Shown here piece by piece: positions 16,853 through 25,964 of a DNA stretch of 64,000 nucleotides. The stretch covers positions 248,001 to 312,000 of the forward strand of contig NZ_WTPY01000003.1 of the NCBI RefSeq assembly GCF_011378905.1. The letters are read 5' to 3'. The position numbers and the translations under genes are program-made. The stretch comes from Paraglaciecola sp. 20A4 (GTDB lineage: Bacteria > Pseudomonadota > Gammaproteobacteria > Enterobacterales > Alteromonadaceae). Below the pieces are notes generated by a model. It was not told the DNA's origin and made no database searches. It worked only from the letters and a program-made list of their open reading frames with translations. Each line of letters opens with the position of its first letter. Positions within the stretch are counted from its first letter, which is position 1.

Positions 16853-18328
16853 CTAAGCATTAATCGAGGCATAATATATTTTCGAGCCCGATGAGCCCCC
16901 TTCTAATTCAATGTGATTGTGAATGCCACCGATAACATCATCGCCATGGTGATTAACGTATATAATGGATGTCTTATCACTCAAAGTAATCGTTTCGATT
17001 ACCGCCAAAACTCGCTGACGATTGATTTCATCAAGTCCATTGCAAGGCTCATCTAGAATAAGTAATGGGGGATGCTTAACCATTGCCCTCAATATAAGCG
17101 CTAACCTCTGATCACCAAATGACAACTGCTGAAACGGCGTGTTTTCATATTCTATTAAGCCACCCAACGTCAGCCATTGCTTGGCCAGATAAGTTTGTTT
17201 TTTAGAGGGTTGTTGGTACAAACCAATACTGTCATAAAAACCAGAAAGTATAACGTGCAGCAAGCTACAATTCACTCTGTAAGATAGATGGAACGCATTG
17301 GAAAGGAATCCAATATTCTGCTTAATATCCCAGATACTCTCACCGGAACCACGTTGATAACCAAAGACATAAATATCATTTACGTATGATTGTGGATGAT
17401 CACCTGATATGAGTTGCAATAGACACGTTTTACCTGAACCATTTGGACCACTTAATTGCCAATGCTGACCACACTTAATTTCCCATGAAAGATTTTCTAT
17501 TATCGCGCCCTGAGGATAACGAATATTGACAGATTTCAGTGAAACAATTGTATCACCTGGCTTATAATGGTTACGCGTAATATCATGATCTGACTCAGGG
17601 AGAATGAAATCATCGTGTTGTAAGCTCAATAATCTTTGCAAATCCCCTATCGCATCAATGTCATTTGCGTTCACGGTAGACTGCAATTGACCTTGTACAA
17701 CGAGTGCATAATGGGTGACAAATGATGGAATTTCAGACCAACGATTTAGCACAAACACAATACATATATCCTGGTGTAACTCATTTAAGAGCCGACGCAG
17801 ATTATCCTGCATTTTGCTGTCCAAGCCATCAAAGGGTTCATCCAAAATTAATAAATCTGGCTGTGAAAGTAACGCTTTAATTAGCAATAATTTTCGTGTT
17901 TCACCAGTCGAAAGATCGATGAAATTTCGCGTCAATAAATCTGAAAATTCGAATAAATTGAGCAACCTTTTACACCCAGCAGAATCCATGATTTTGCTGT
18001 TGTCTGGTAAATCTTCACACAATATCTGCTTAACGGTACTCGGTGTGGATACAACATCTAAAATATCGGCAGAGTCTTTTTCCCGCTCTTTGTCAATCAA
18101 CGCTTGTTGTGCCTCGTAGGAAACCAGCGCAATGCGTTTAAACGTCGTGGTTAATGTGCCGTTAATTATCTCACCGTGTCCAGCAAGCAACGCTGCTAAT
18201 GCAGATTTACCCGCGCCATTTTGCCCCACTAAAACCCAGTGCTGCCCTTGCTCTAGTGACCACGTTACGTGCTTTACGCTAAATTGTTGTGAAAAATCGA
18301 CACTAATGTCCGATAAATGAATACTCAT
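16853..18328 (-). CDS. ModF/PhrA-like twin-domain ABC ATPase
   Basis: A 491-residue protein with two ABC ATPase domains and no membrane part. Domain 1 has GQNGAGKSALAALLAG (about residues 34-49), LSTGETRKLLL and LLILDEPFDGLD; domain 2 has GPNGSGKTCLLQL (about 294-306), LSFGDQRLALILRAM and LLILDEPCNGLD. The layout and length match E. coli ModF, sometimes labelled a molybdenum-transport or photorepair ATPase, whose actual function is poorly known. The signature Ser-Gly-Gly loops are altered (STG, SFG). A MarR gene is upstream and a GNAT gene downstream on the same strand. Confidence 0.85.
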   Translation of the reverse strand: MSIHLSDISVDFSQQFSVKHVTWSLEQGQHWVLVGQNGAGKSALAALLAGHGEIINGTLTTTFKRIALVSYEAQQALIDKEREKDSADILDVVSTPSTVKQILCEDLPDNSKIMDSAGCKRLLNLFEFSDLLTRNFIDLSTGETRKLLLIKALLSQPDLLILDEPFDGLDSKMQDNLRRLLNELHQDICIVFVLNRWSEIPSFVTHYALVVQGQLQSTVNANDIDAIGDLQRLLSLQHDDFILPESDHDITRNHYKPGDTIVSLKSVNIRYPQGAIIENLSWEIKCGQHWQLSGPNGSGKTCLLQLISGDHPQSYVNDIYVFGYQRGSGESIWDIKQNIGFLSNAFHLSYRVNCSLLHVILSGFYDSIGLYQQPSKKQTYLAKQWLTLGGLIEYENTPFQQLSFGDQRLALILRAMVKHPPLLILDEPCNGLDEINRQRVLAVIETITLSDKTSIIYVNHHGDDVIGGIHNHIELEGGSSGSKIYYASINA

Positions 18329-18389
18329 GAAGGTCCTTGACTACCAATACAGTGATAAATACATGACGTGCTCGTGGATGCTGCTACGC

Positions 18390-18812
18390 TCACGTTAATT
18401 TGTTTAGTACTTCTAATACAGTAGCGAGCTGTTTTTGGCTTATATCCTTAACTGATTCGTCAAACGTGTTTTTACAGCTAAGGAAAGCGTACTTATATAT
18501 GTCGCGTCCTGTAAACGTGAGTTTAACTAAGCTTACCCGTGCATCACGACTATTTTTTTCTTTTTCAACTAAATGAATTTTCTCCATGGGTGTCAATAAA
18601 CGTGTAATACCTGACGCAGTAAGGTTAACAGCTTCGGCTAATTCAGTGCGGCTCATCGTTTGATTCTGTGCATAATTTAAATGATGCAGCACCATAAACT
18701 CGCTCAAACTTATACCGTGTACACCCAGTACGCGGTCTGCTTTTTTCGTCAGTTTCCACACGCTTCCCGACAGTGAAAATAATAAGGCTAAAGAGGAAGG
18801 GAGTTGTTCCAT
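18390..18812 (-). CDS. MarR-family transcriptional regulator
   Basis: A 140-residue winged-helix regulator of the MarR family. SRTELAEAVNLTASGITRLL (about residues 54-73) is the recognition helix region and EKEKNSRDARVSLVKLT (about 83-99) contains the conserved D-R wing motif. I start it at the ATG 18812 because TTGGAG lies 8 nt upstream; the TTG at 18827 would use that site as coding sequence. It probably controls the ModF-like ATPase and GNAT genes that follow on the same strand. The ligand is unknown. Confidence 0.88.
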   Translation of the reverse strand: MEQLPSSLALLFSLSGSVWKLTKKADRVLGVHGISLSEFMVLHHLNYAQNQTMSRTELAEAVNLTASGITRLLTPMEKIHLVEKEKNSRDARVSLVKLTFTGRDIYKYAFLSCKNTFDESVKDISQKQLATVLEVLNKLT

Positions 18813-19182
18813 GCTGATTATCTCCAAGTAAGAAGCAAATAAGATAGTGTCAATGAGCCCACTTTAACGTAAATAGATAAGTAACACAAATCATTGACTA
18901 ATCAAGCATACCGCAAATACCAAACAACAATAAATCAACCATTTATTAAGTTTGCGAATTATATTAGTCATACTAAAAAACTTCTTAAGCCCACATTAGA
19001 TTGACCCACAGAGATAGTTAGTACTTGCGTATTTTTATTATTATGAAAATAAGTTAGTAAATTTTTGATGTTTTTTTTAAAAATAAGGATTGATATTGAG
19101 AATATTTATTAGAAAAAGAAAAATGTGTGATGACCCTCGCAACCTGATAATGCGAGGGGGAAATGAAGATTAAGCTATGAGC
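18813..19182. other. Intergenic region between the MarR and glycosyltransferase genes
   Basis: About 370 bp, AT-rich, holding the marR promoter on one side and the glycosyltransferase terminator (19134-19158) on the other. No open frame or RNA gene is recognisable. Confidence 0.4.
19134..19158 (-). terminator. Terminator after the glycosyltransferase gene
   Basis: A perfect 8-bp stem CCCTCGCA/TGCGAGGG with a 9-nt loop lies 25 nt after the glycosyltransferase stop, read on the minus strand. It is followed by TCATCACACATTTTTC, so the U-run is offset by about 10 nt. Confidence 0.5.
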
Positions 19183-19944
19183 CTACTTATTTGATAAGTT
19201 CTTAAATTTTAAAAAGTTGTACTTATTAAAGGTATACTGCATTTGAATTGTAGCGACTAAATATCCATGGTAACCGTCCAAAAAACCCAGTTGAATAACG
19301 TAATGACGTATAAAGGCAAAAAGAGAGTGTGTAATGATTGATAATCCATTCACTTTTTTACCCTGCTCGAACTTGCCTTTAGCCCAAGCTCTCGCGTAAC
19401 GATTACGTTTATCAATGTATTCTTCTAATGAATCAAAGGTATAATGATAAAGATTACCTTTTATGTCTATTTTTTTAGCTGATTTACAAGAAACAGTCTC
19501 ATGTACGAGTTTGTCATTAAAGCCATAATTTTTTTTATTAAACAATCGGACTATCCTGCTAGGATACCAACCGCTGTGATATATAAACTTTCCACAAAAA
19601 TGTGTTAGTCGGTTAATACGATAAACTGTTTGATCATTTAATGAATCAAGCTGATTCAATAGCTCATCTCTTAGTTCGTCGCTGACCACCTCATCTGAAT
19701 CAAGTGACAACACCCAATCATTAGACGCTTTACTTACCGCTAATTGCTTTTGAAATCCAAATCCTTGCCAATCGGAGTTAACAAATATTTTGTCCGTATA
19801 CTCAGACACAATTTCGATAGTTTTATCTGTACTACCTGAGTCAACAATCACAATTTCATCTGCCCACCTCACAGAATCGAGGCAGCTTCGTATAATTCGC
19901 TCTTCATTTTTACAAATAATAACTACAGATATTTTATTTTTCAT
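19183..19944 (-). CDS. GT2-family glycosyltransferase, WaaE/KdtX-like (LPS core)
   Basis: A 253-residue family 2 glycosyltransferase. ISVVIICKNEE (residues 5-15), VDSGSTDKT (about 34-42) and the metal-binding LDSDE (Asp82, Asp84) are intact. DWQGFGFQK and the WYPSRIVRLF-K motif are typical of the WaaE/KdtX branch, which adds glucose to heptose I of the lipopolysaccharide inner core at the cytoplasmic face. The acceptor is inferred from family resemblance. It stands alone, with its own terminator, and has a lower G+C than its neighbours, as is common for surface-polysaccharide genes. Confidence 0.82.
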   Translation of the reverse strand: MKNKISVVIICKNEERIIRSCLDSVRWADEIVIVDSGSTDKTIEIVSEYTDKIFVNSDWQGFGFQKQLAVSKASNDWVLSLDSDEVVSDELRDELLNQLDSLNDQTVYRINRLTHFCGKFIYHSGWYPSRIVRLFNKKNYGFNDKLVHETVSCKSAKKIDIKGNLYHYTFDSLEEYIDKRNRYARAWAKGKFEQGKKVNGLSIITHSLFAFIRHYVIQLGFLDGYHGYLVATIQMQYTFNKYNFLKFKNLSNK

Positions 19945-20050
19945 TTATACCGTCAAATACTCGATTGGATAATGCCCAGAAGTTTTTAATTGTATAACAG
20001 TTAATTCACTAGCGTATAGAGTGGGGTTTAATAAACTCTGATTGAAATCT

Positions 20051-20074
20051 GACAGACCCAGAATAGGGTCTGTC
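20051..20074 (-). terminator. Terminator after the second class V aminotransferase
   Basis: A perfect 9-bp stem GACAGACCC/GGGTCTGTC with a 6-nt loop begins 16 nt after the aminotransferase stop on the minus strand. The tail is AGATTTCAATC, a weak U-run. Confidence 0.55.
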
Positions 20075-20089
20075 TTGCTATATGAAGAA

Positions 20090-21217
20090 TTAACGTTTTA
20101 AAACGCTTGTTAGCGCACTAACACAGTAATCTACGTTTTTCTTATTGCAGCCATAGCCCATAAGCCCTATGCGCCATACTTTACCGGCTAACTCCCCTAA
20201 CCCGGCGCCAATCTCAAGGCCGAATTCATTGAGTAACTGATCACGAACCTTCGCATCATCAATCCCCTGAGGAATGCTCACCATATTGAGTTGTGGCAGG
20301 CGATACGCTTCTTCGACAACAAACTCAAGGCCGATATTTTCTAAACCCGCTTTTAATGCCAGGTGCATGTCAGCATGACGCTGCCAAGCCGATTGCAGAC
20401 CTTCATTGTGCAAAATACGCAGTGCTTCGTGCAAGGCGTATAAGCTATTGACCGGAGCGGTATGGTGGTAAGCACGTTTACCACCTTGTCCCCAATACCC
20501 CATGACTAATTCCATGTCTAAAAACCAACTTTGCACTTTAGTTTTGCGGCCTTTAATGACCTCTACAGCTTGTTGACTAAATGAAACGGGAGATAAACCT
20601 GGCACACATGACAAACACTTTTGTGTACCAGAATAAATAGCGTCTATCTGCCAACCGTCAACATCAAGTTCTATTCCCCCTAATGAGGTCACTGCGTCGA
20701 CAATGGTTAGGCAATTATATTGTTTGGCTAAAGCACAAAGCGCTTGTGCGTCATTGCGCACCCCTGTAGATGTTTCAGCATGCACAAAAGCGACGGCTTT
20801 AGCATCTGGATTCGCTTTTAATGCGTCTTCTAGCTTATTTATATCGGTTGGCTTGCCCCACGTATCTTGCACCATAATGGCAGTCGCGCCACATCGTTCA
20901 ACATTTTGTTGCATGCGCCCACCGAACACGCCATTTTGGCAAACAATTACTTTATCACCCGGTTCGAGTAAATTGACAAATACGGCTTCCATTCCTGCTG
21001 AACCTGGTGCCGACACTGGCATAGTCAACTGATTTTGTGTTTGAAAAGCATATTGTAATAACTGTTTTACTTCGTCCATCAACTGTATAAATGCGGGATC
21101 CAAATGACCCAACGTCGGACGTGAGAGTGCATTTAATATACGCGGATCAACATCTGACGGTCCCGGACCCATCAATGTTCTAACAGGAGGAATAAAAGTG
21201 TGAAATTGCACTGTCAT
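20090..21217 (-). CDS. Alanine/serine-glyoxylate aminotransferase (class V)
   Basis: A 375-residue PLP-dependent aminotransferase of class V. LMGPGPSDVDPRI (residues 15-27), the cofactor loop APGSAGMEA and the PLP Lys200 (SGTQKCLSCVPG) are present. It is of the AGXT/SGAT group: glyoxylate plus alanine or serine gives glycine. It is a paralogue of the cluster aminotransferase at 11633, but differs at the cofactor loop (SAPGSAGME against IDGTSRAGIE) and lies apart from ureide genes, so a general glyoxylate-detoxifying role is more likely. Confidence 0.85.
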   Translation of the reverse strand: MTVQFHTFIPPVRTLMGPGPSDVDPRILNALSRPTLGHLDPAFIQLMDEVKQLLQYAFQTQNQLTMPVSAPGSAGMEAVFVNLLEPGDKVIVCQNGVFGGRMQQNVERCGATAIMVQDTWGKPTDINKLEDALKANPDAKAVAFVHAETSTGVRNDAQALCALAKQYNCLTIVDAVTSLGGIELDVDGWQIDAIYSGTQKCLSCVPGLSPVSFSQQAVEVIKGRKTKVQSWFLDMELVMGYWGQGGKRAYHHTAPVNSLYALHEALRILHNEGLQSAWQRHADMHLALKAGLENIGLEFVVEEAYRLPQLNMVSIPQGIDDAKVRDQLLNEFGLEIGAGLGELAGKVWRIGLMGYGCNKKNVDYCVSALTSVLKR

Positions 21218-21439
21218 GAGTAGCTATGCCTTATTTTTACTAATTTACCGATTATATTACCTTGATTGACTCCTTCAACAAGGCTTGCATATCCGACATA
21301 AATAAGATGAATGGAAAAATGTAGTGATATAGGAGTTTATGAATGCTTATTATTGTTAACCTGATGGTAATAAAACAACTCAAACTTACAAAGGTAATAA
21401 ACTAAGGAATAAATTAGTAAAAACCAATAACTAACCTAC

Positions 21440-21532
21440 ACTTTATTTGAACATTGGAAATAGTTAGCGTTAGGCTCTTAATTGAGCCGTTCCCTTAGAC
21501 TCGGATCGATTATTATGATCCGAGTTTTTTTT
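21440..21532 (+). ncRNA. Candidate small RNA ending in a strong terminator
   Basis: Hairpin 1 is GGCTC-TTAATT-GAGCC (21473-21488); hairpin 2 is ACTCGGATC-N9-GATCCGAGT (21499-21525) followed by seven T. The structure works only on the plus strand, because the minus strand lacks a T run after the stem. The nearest plus-strand gene upstream ends at 14082, so the terminator belongs to an unannotated transcript. The 5' end is a guess; TTGAAC (about 21448) has no convincing -10 partner. No known RNA family is recognised. Confidence 0.35.
21499..21532 (+). terminator. Strong Rho-independent terminator without an annotated gene
   Basis: Nine-bp perfect stem ACTCGGATC/GATCCGAGT, 9-nt loop, then seven T on the plus strand. 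Confidence 0.8.
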
Positions 21533-21593
21533 GCCTTGATACTAAAAAATCTTGCCAAACGTTAAACTCTTGAACGAACACTAATTATTAAAA

Positions 21594-22118
21594 CTATGCT
21601 TGTTGCGGCGTTAAATCCCGTAAAAAACGCTTGGCGTTTTCAACGTAATGCTTTCCTGAGGCCTCTAACATTTTCTTTTGTTGGTCAGGAATACTTTTCA
21701 CTATCTTTGCTGGTGAGCCCATCACAAGTGAGCCATCGGGTATCACCATATTTTCTGTCACAAGACTGTTTGCACCAACAACACAGTGCTTACCTATTTT
21801 AGCGCCATTTAAAATAACGCTATTGATACCGATAAGTGTGAAGTCTCCCACATCACAGCCGTGCAACATCACTTTGTGGCCTATCGTTACCCCTTTTCCT
21901 ATAGTCAGCGGTATGCCAACGTCGGTGTGCAGTACACTACCGTCTTGTACATTACTGCCCTCGCCAATTGAAATAACATCGCAATCGCCACGTAATACTG
22001 CGTTAAACCAAATACTGCTGTTATCAGCAAGTTTCACCTTACCCATTACATGACTGCCTGGTGCGATAAATACATCTTTTCCAACACTGACGCGATCATC
22101 GCCTAATGAATACAACAT
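21594..22118 (-). CDS. Gamma-carbonic anhydrase family protein (YrdA-like)
   Basis: A 174-residue left-handed beta-helix protein built of hexapeptide repeats, of the gamma-carbonic anhydrase family (YrdA, CaiE, PaaY). The three zinc His ligands are in place: His64 (VLHTDVG), His81 (IGHKVML) and His86 (LHGC). Such proteins form trimers with metal between subunits; carbonic anhydrase activity varies and other roles, such as acyl-CoA hydrolysis in PaaY, are known. It is followed upstream by tesB on the same strand with a 13-nt gap, so the pair is probably co-transcribed. Confidence 0.88.
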   Translation of the reverse strand: MLYSLGDDRVSVGKDVFIAPGSHVMGKVKLADNSSIWFNAVLRGDCDVISIGEGSNVQDGSVLHTDVGIPLTIGKGVTIGHKVMLHGCDVGDFTLIGINSVILNGAKIGKHCVVGANSLVTENMVIPDGSLVMGSPAKIVKSIPDQQKKMLEASGKHYVENAKRFLRDLTPQQA

Positions 22119-22131
22119 GTTTACTCCTTAT

Positions 22132-22986
22132 TCAAATTTTACGCATCAATCCTTCTTGCATAGTTGATGCAACTAGCTTTCCTTGACGGTTGAAGAATTG
22201 CCCCCGAACTAAGCCTCTTGCGCCCCCACTAAACGGACTTTCCGCGCAATATAATAACCAATCGTCAAAATCAAACGGATGATGAAACCATACAGCGTGA
22301 TCAATAGTGGCCATAATTAGGTTTTTATCTCTTACCGAGACATCATGAGGCTGAGTAGCGGTAGATAAAAAATGGTAGTCAGATGCATAAGACAGCATGG
22401 CTTGGTTTAGATGTACATTACCGTGCAACACTTCTTCTGCTTTCATCCAAATATAGCGTTTTGGTTCATGTATCCCTGAAGATGCAGAGTCAAATTGCTG
22501 TACAGAGCGCATATCAATGGGTTTGTGGTATCCAAGCGCCTCTCGCATACGCGTCGACATGCTTTCTGGCGCCACCTCATCAAACATGGTATCTCGTGGC
22601 AATGATTCTGGCGAAGGTACATCCGGCATAACGGCAAATTGATGCTCTAAACCCGGCTCAGGCTGCTGAAAGGAGGCTGTCATATAAAAAATACTGCGAC
22701 CATTTTGAATAGCTTTGATTCTGCGCGTTGAAAAACTACGCCCATCACGGACTGTCTGCACATCGAATACCACTGGCTTTTTCGCATCGCCTGGCAACAA
22801 AAAATAAGCATGAAATGAATGAGCGACGCGTCCCTCTGGTAATGTGAGTTGTGCAGCAGCAATGGCTTGCCCCATAACCTGCCCACCAAACAATGCGCGA
22901 AAGCCGAGATCCCAACTTTGCCCACGAAACAAACCTTCCTCTATTTTTTCTAATGTTAATAAATCTACTAATTTAATATCGCTCAT
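22132..22986 (-). CDS. tesB: Acyl-CoA thioesterase II
   Basis: A 284-residue double hot-dog thioesterase of the TesB family, hydrolysing medium- and long-chain acyl-CoA to free acids. LFRGQSWDLGFRALFGGQVMGQA is the N-terminal signature region (core FGGQVMGQA, about residues 33-41). The catalytic Asp, Thr and Gln sit in ASDYHFLSTA, MATIDHAVWFHHPF and STMQEGLMR respectively. The length is the usual one (about 286 aa). It lies between the gamma-carbonic anhydrase gene and a protein kinase gene on the same strand. Confidence 0.92.
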   Translation of the reverse strand: MSDIKLVDLLTLEKIEEGLFRGQSWDLGFRALFGGQVMGQAIAAAQLTLPEGRVAHSFHAYFLLPGDAKKPVVFDVQTVRDGRSFSTRRIKAIQNGRSIFYMTASFQQPEPGLEHQFAVMPDVPSPESLPRDTMFDEVAPESMSTRMREALGYHKPIDMRSVQQFDSASSGIHEPKRYIWMKAEEVLHGNVHLNQAMLSYASDYHFLSTATQPHDVSVRDKNLIMATIDHAVWFHHPFDFDDWLLYCAESPFSGGARGLVRGQFFNRQGKLVASTMQEGLMRKI

Positions 22987-23018
22987 AATCTCTCAAAAGG
23001 TTTCAATAATAATGGCTG

Positions 23019-24881
23019 TTACTGGATTTTATCCGCGACCGTTACCCGATCTGCATAGGGATTTCTTGGATAAAACTTATCAGGTAAATGGGCTTGATGC
23101 TCGAAAAAACGCGTATCTTTATAAGGTAGTTTCATAAAACCTGACATACCTACCCCGTTTATCGTTGGCACCAGGTTAATAATTTCATTTAGTAATGTTT
23201 TAAATTCATCTACCGCTGAATGATCTAACAAGGTGTAATAGCTATGAATTTTTAGATGGGTTGGCAACGCCTCGAATATAATACAACCTGTATGGTGTAT
23301 GGCGTTTAACTGATGGATAATGCTCATCAGTTCATCAGGCAATGTCAGAAGCTCGTCAGGATCGGCCCCATCTTCAAAGTAAGAATGCATTCTACTTTCG
23401 TCTTCTTTAACGGACGTTTTATTCAGCTCATAAGGAATATGTGTACCAGATTCAGGAATAAACGGCGCACTCTCATCATCTCGTTCAATATGAAGGGTAT
23501 CCCGCGCATTAAACATACAGCTTTTAAACACCCCTACGCGATGAATAGATCGGGCCAACGTCACGATATTATTAACCGTTGCATCAAACGCACTTTTTAA
23601 TGCAGGATCATAGATATTTAAACTTGAATCGATATAGACCCCTTGCGGTGCCCAGCGCACAGCTAAACCGCCAACCACCGGATATTTACCTAATCGACTC
23701 ACCTCTGAAATAAATGCTTTTTCAGTTTCCCCCATACCTTGCAAGTAGTTTTTATAATAACGTTCGAACTGCTCGTCGTTAAGATAACGAAGCTGCTCTG
23801 TACTTTGATATGCTTCAGCTCGTAGAAAGGATTTACGTGAGCTATAAACCACCGTGTCTATTTCTCGTGCTTTTGGATGACACCAGCCTGGAATAAGGGG
23901 GGCGCTAAGGGGCGGATCTTTGGGGTGAAATACCATGTTTTTCAAATAATGAGTATTGTTCAGTAAATAATCGCCGCCCTGTGCCCTTTTTTGTTCATCG
24001 TCACTGAGCATCGCTGTCAGTATCTCTCCTAGAATTTTAGGCAAACCAAGGGCATTTGGTCGAATGACCTGAGCACCAAACCGGCTTGACTGCCCAGAAG
24101 CTAATGCATACAAGGTACTTGCAAGGCCTTGTTCATCGAAGCGCGGTGAGGATAAATTACCACTCAATTGCTCTGGACCAATAAAATACACATCCCCTAA
24201 ACGAGCATTGGTTTGTTGCATATCACTGGACATTAAATCCATCACATTATTTGCTAAATAATTACCCTGCTCGTCTAACTGTGCAAAGACCGAGGAACCC
24301 CAATCAATTAGGCCTACCTCTTCAGTCAGTGGGTCAAACACGATATTTGACGGCTTAATATCACCGTGAACAATAGGCTTTATTTGGCCGTTTTCAGTAA
24401 AAGTTCGTAACGTTTGTAAAATATCACTGAGTTGAACGGCTATTTTAACCACCAGCCGGGGTGATAAAGGTCCATACTCCAATGATATTTTTTCGAGATC
24501 CTTTCCCTTTGCGCGTTGCATTACCAAGATAGATTGCTTTTTAACTCGCTGAAACTCTATTAATCCGGGCACATGAGGGTGCCTAACGTGACCCAGCATA
24601 TAGGCTTCTTCTTCAAGGCGGTCTTGTACATGTTGCGGTAAATTGGCCCGAGAGAATTTAAAAACGTACTGTTTTTCTTGATCTAACTTTGGGGTACCGG
24701 CAAATGCGAACCCAAAGGCTCCTTTACCAATCAACTCAATATCTCGATAGCCCAACCGCTCAAGTTGCTCGGTACATAACTTAAACCAAGCCTTGAGCTT
24801 TTGCGCATCTTTATGGGATAGCAAATAAATAGATTGCTCGTCCGGGATATAAAAGTGTTTTAGATCAGTTTGGGAAACCAT
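23019..24881 (-). CDS. Ser/Thr protein kinase with a large C-terminal domain of unknown function
   Basis: A 620-residue protein. Residues about 45-320 form a Hanks-type kinase domain: Gly loop GKGAFGFAF (52-60), Lys75 in VFKFSR, Glu91 or 92, catalytic loop HGDIKPSN (172-179), and a metal-binding DWG at 193-195 where most kinases have DFG. The Tyr/His-rich second half (about 330-620) has no motif I recognise and shows no membrane span or PASTA-type repeat. The protein is probably cytosolic. The DWG change is tolerated in active kinases of some families. The substrate is unknown; it may be co-transcribed with tesB (32-nt gap). Confidence 0.78.
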   Translation of the reverse strand: MVSQTDLKHFYIPDEQSIYLLSHKDAQKLKAWFKLCTEQLERLGYRDIELIGKGAFGFAFAGTPKLDQEKQYVFKFSRANLPQHVQDRLEEEAYMLGHVRHPHVPGLIEFQRVKKQSILVMQRAKGKDLEKISLEYGPLSPRLVVKIAVQLSDILQTLRTFTENGQIKPIVHGDIKPSNIVFDPLTEEVGLIDWGSSVFAQLDEQGNYLANNVMDLMSSDMQQTNARLGDVYFIGPEQLSGNLSSPRFDEQGLASTLYALASGQSSRFGAQVIRPNALGLPKILGEILTAMLSDDEQKRAQGGDYLLNNTHYLKNMVFHPKDPPLSAPLIPGWCHPKAREIDTVVYSSRKSFLRAEAYQSTEQLRYLNDEQFERYYKNYLQGMGETEKAFISEVSRLGKYPVVGGLAVRWAPQGVYIDSSLNIYDPALKSAFDATVNNIVTLARSIHRVGVFKSCMFNARDTLHIERDDESAPFIPESGTHIPYELNKTSVKEDESRMHSYFEDGADPDELLTLPDELMSIIHQLNAIHHTGCIIFEALPTHLKIHSYYTLLDHSAVDEFKTLLNEIINLVPTINGVGMSGFMKLPYKDTRFFEHQAHLPDKFYPRNPYADRVTVADKIQ

Positions 24882-24908
24882 GTGGATGATCGATACCTAA
24901 ATTTTCCG

Positions 24909-25799
24909 TTAAGCCTCTGCCACCAGCCAATTGACTAGGTAAGACGCACTTTTGTTTTGCGCTAACAAGGGGGTTAGCTCAGCTAAACAATCACTAATTT
25001 GTTCATCTAATTGCCACGGCGCATTAATGATTGCCATACCTGACCCGTACATACCAGCGTACGTACTGGGATCTTGTACTGCTAGCTCTACTTGTAGTAA
25101 GTTTTTAAAACCCACTTGACTAAGCGCCTCAAGCATCTGCTGACTTTTTTGATGTTTAGACGTTGCTCGCTCAAAACCATCGCTTTGCTCATCGTCCCGT
25201 TTAGATAATAACGGATACCAAATAGCAAAAATGCCTGTAGGCCAGCGCTTGTAAGCTTTGCTAATGCTGTCGACGACTTGTTGATAATCGTCTGGGGTTT
25301 CATAAGAAGGGTCAGTGAGTACCAAACCACGTTTCAATTCAGGTGGTGTCAAAGCGATCAATCCTTCGTAGCCATCTCTGTGATGTACTGCTACGTTATG
25401 GCCTCTTATTTGGCGCTTAAGGTTAACAACTTCTTGATTATTCCATTCCATCAAGTGCAAGCTATCTTGTTCACGCATTAGCACACGTGCTATTTCTGGT
25501 GAGCCAGGGTATTGCTGATGTTTAATATAACTGGCCGTTAACTCTTGATAGGCTAAAAGTGTTGGTTCAGCACCGGCGTAGTCGACTAGTCGCGTAATCC
25601 CCTGCTTGAATTCATTGGTTTTTCGGGCTTGCTCAGAAGCCAAATCGTACATACCGGCACCGCTATGTGTGTCAATATAGGTAAATCCTTTGTCTTTACG
25701 TTTTAACTTGTCGATGATCAACATCTGGCAAATGTGTTTTAACACATCCGCATGATTACCTGCATGAAAGCCGTGGCGATAACTAAACAACTGATTCAT
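24909..25799 (-). CDS. rlmJ: 23S rRNA (adenine-2030-N6)-methyltransferase
   Basis: A 296-residue S-adenosylmethionine-dependent N6-adenine methyltransferase matching E. coli RlmJ from the first residues (SYRHGFHAGNHADVLKH, residues 6-22). THSGAGMYDL (44-53) is the cofactor loop and the DPSY tetrad (163-166) is the N6-adenine motif. It modifies A2030 in 23S rRNA. It starts 28 nt before the kinase gene, on the same strand. The extra MNQ at the N-terminus relative to E. coli is unremarkable. Confidence 0.93.
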   Translation of the reverse strand: MNQLFSYRHGFHAGNHADVLKHICQMLIIDKLKRKDKGFTYIDTHSGAGMYDLASEQARKTNEFKQGITRLVDYAGAEPTLLAYQELTASYIKHQQYPGSPEIARVLMREQDSLHLMEWNNQEVVNLKRQIRGHNVAVHHRDGYEGLIALTPPELKRGLVLTDPSYETPDDYQQVVDSISKAYKRWPTGIFAIWYPLLSKRDDEQSDGFERATSKHQKSQQMLEALSQVGFKNLLQVELAVQDPSTYAGMYGSGMAIINAPWQLDEQISDCLAELTPLLAQNKSASYLVNWLVAEA

Positions 25800-25894
25800 T
25801 CCTTATTGTGCAATACGTTAATAGACTTAAATAGCCTGTAGCTGGCTAGTTTACCTGTAACCTATGCTTAAGCAAAAGTAAAAGTAAGTAAAAG

Positions 25895-25917
25895 CAAACC
25901 CGCATAATGCGGGTTTG
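25895..25917 (-). terminator. Terminator of the branched-chain dehydrogenase operon
   Basis: A perfect 10-bp stem CAAACCCGCA/TGCGGGTTTG with a 3-nt loop lies about 48 nt after the E2 stop on the minus strand, followed by CTTTTACTTACTTTTAC. Confidence 0.7.
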
Positions 25918-25964
25918 TGTAACGGCTTACCTAGCTGACCAAACGCTTAATAATGAATCATTCC

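Larger units (their letters stand above)
21218..21593. other. Intergenic region holding an orphan plus-strand terminator
   Basis: A 376-bp gap between two minus-strand genes. It contains two hairpins near its right end, the second a strong plus-strand terminator (21499-21532), with no plus-strand gene upstream to use it. I see no other motif. Confidence 0.5.

Noticed and set aside
17715-18119. 134-residue plus-strand frame opposite the ModF-like gene
   Set aside because: It is antisense to the first ATPase domain, rich in Ser as expected from a shadow frame, with no family resemblance.
20703-21032. 109-residue plus-strand frame inside the second class V aminotransferase
   Set aside because: It is antisense to a well-conserved gene and shows no domain.
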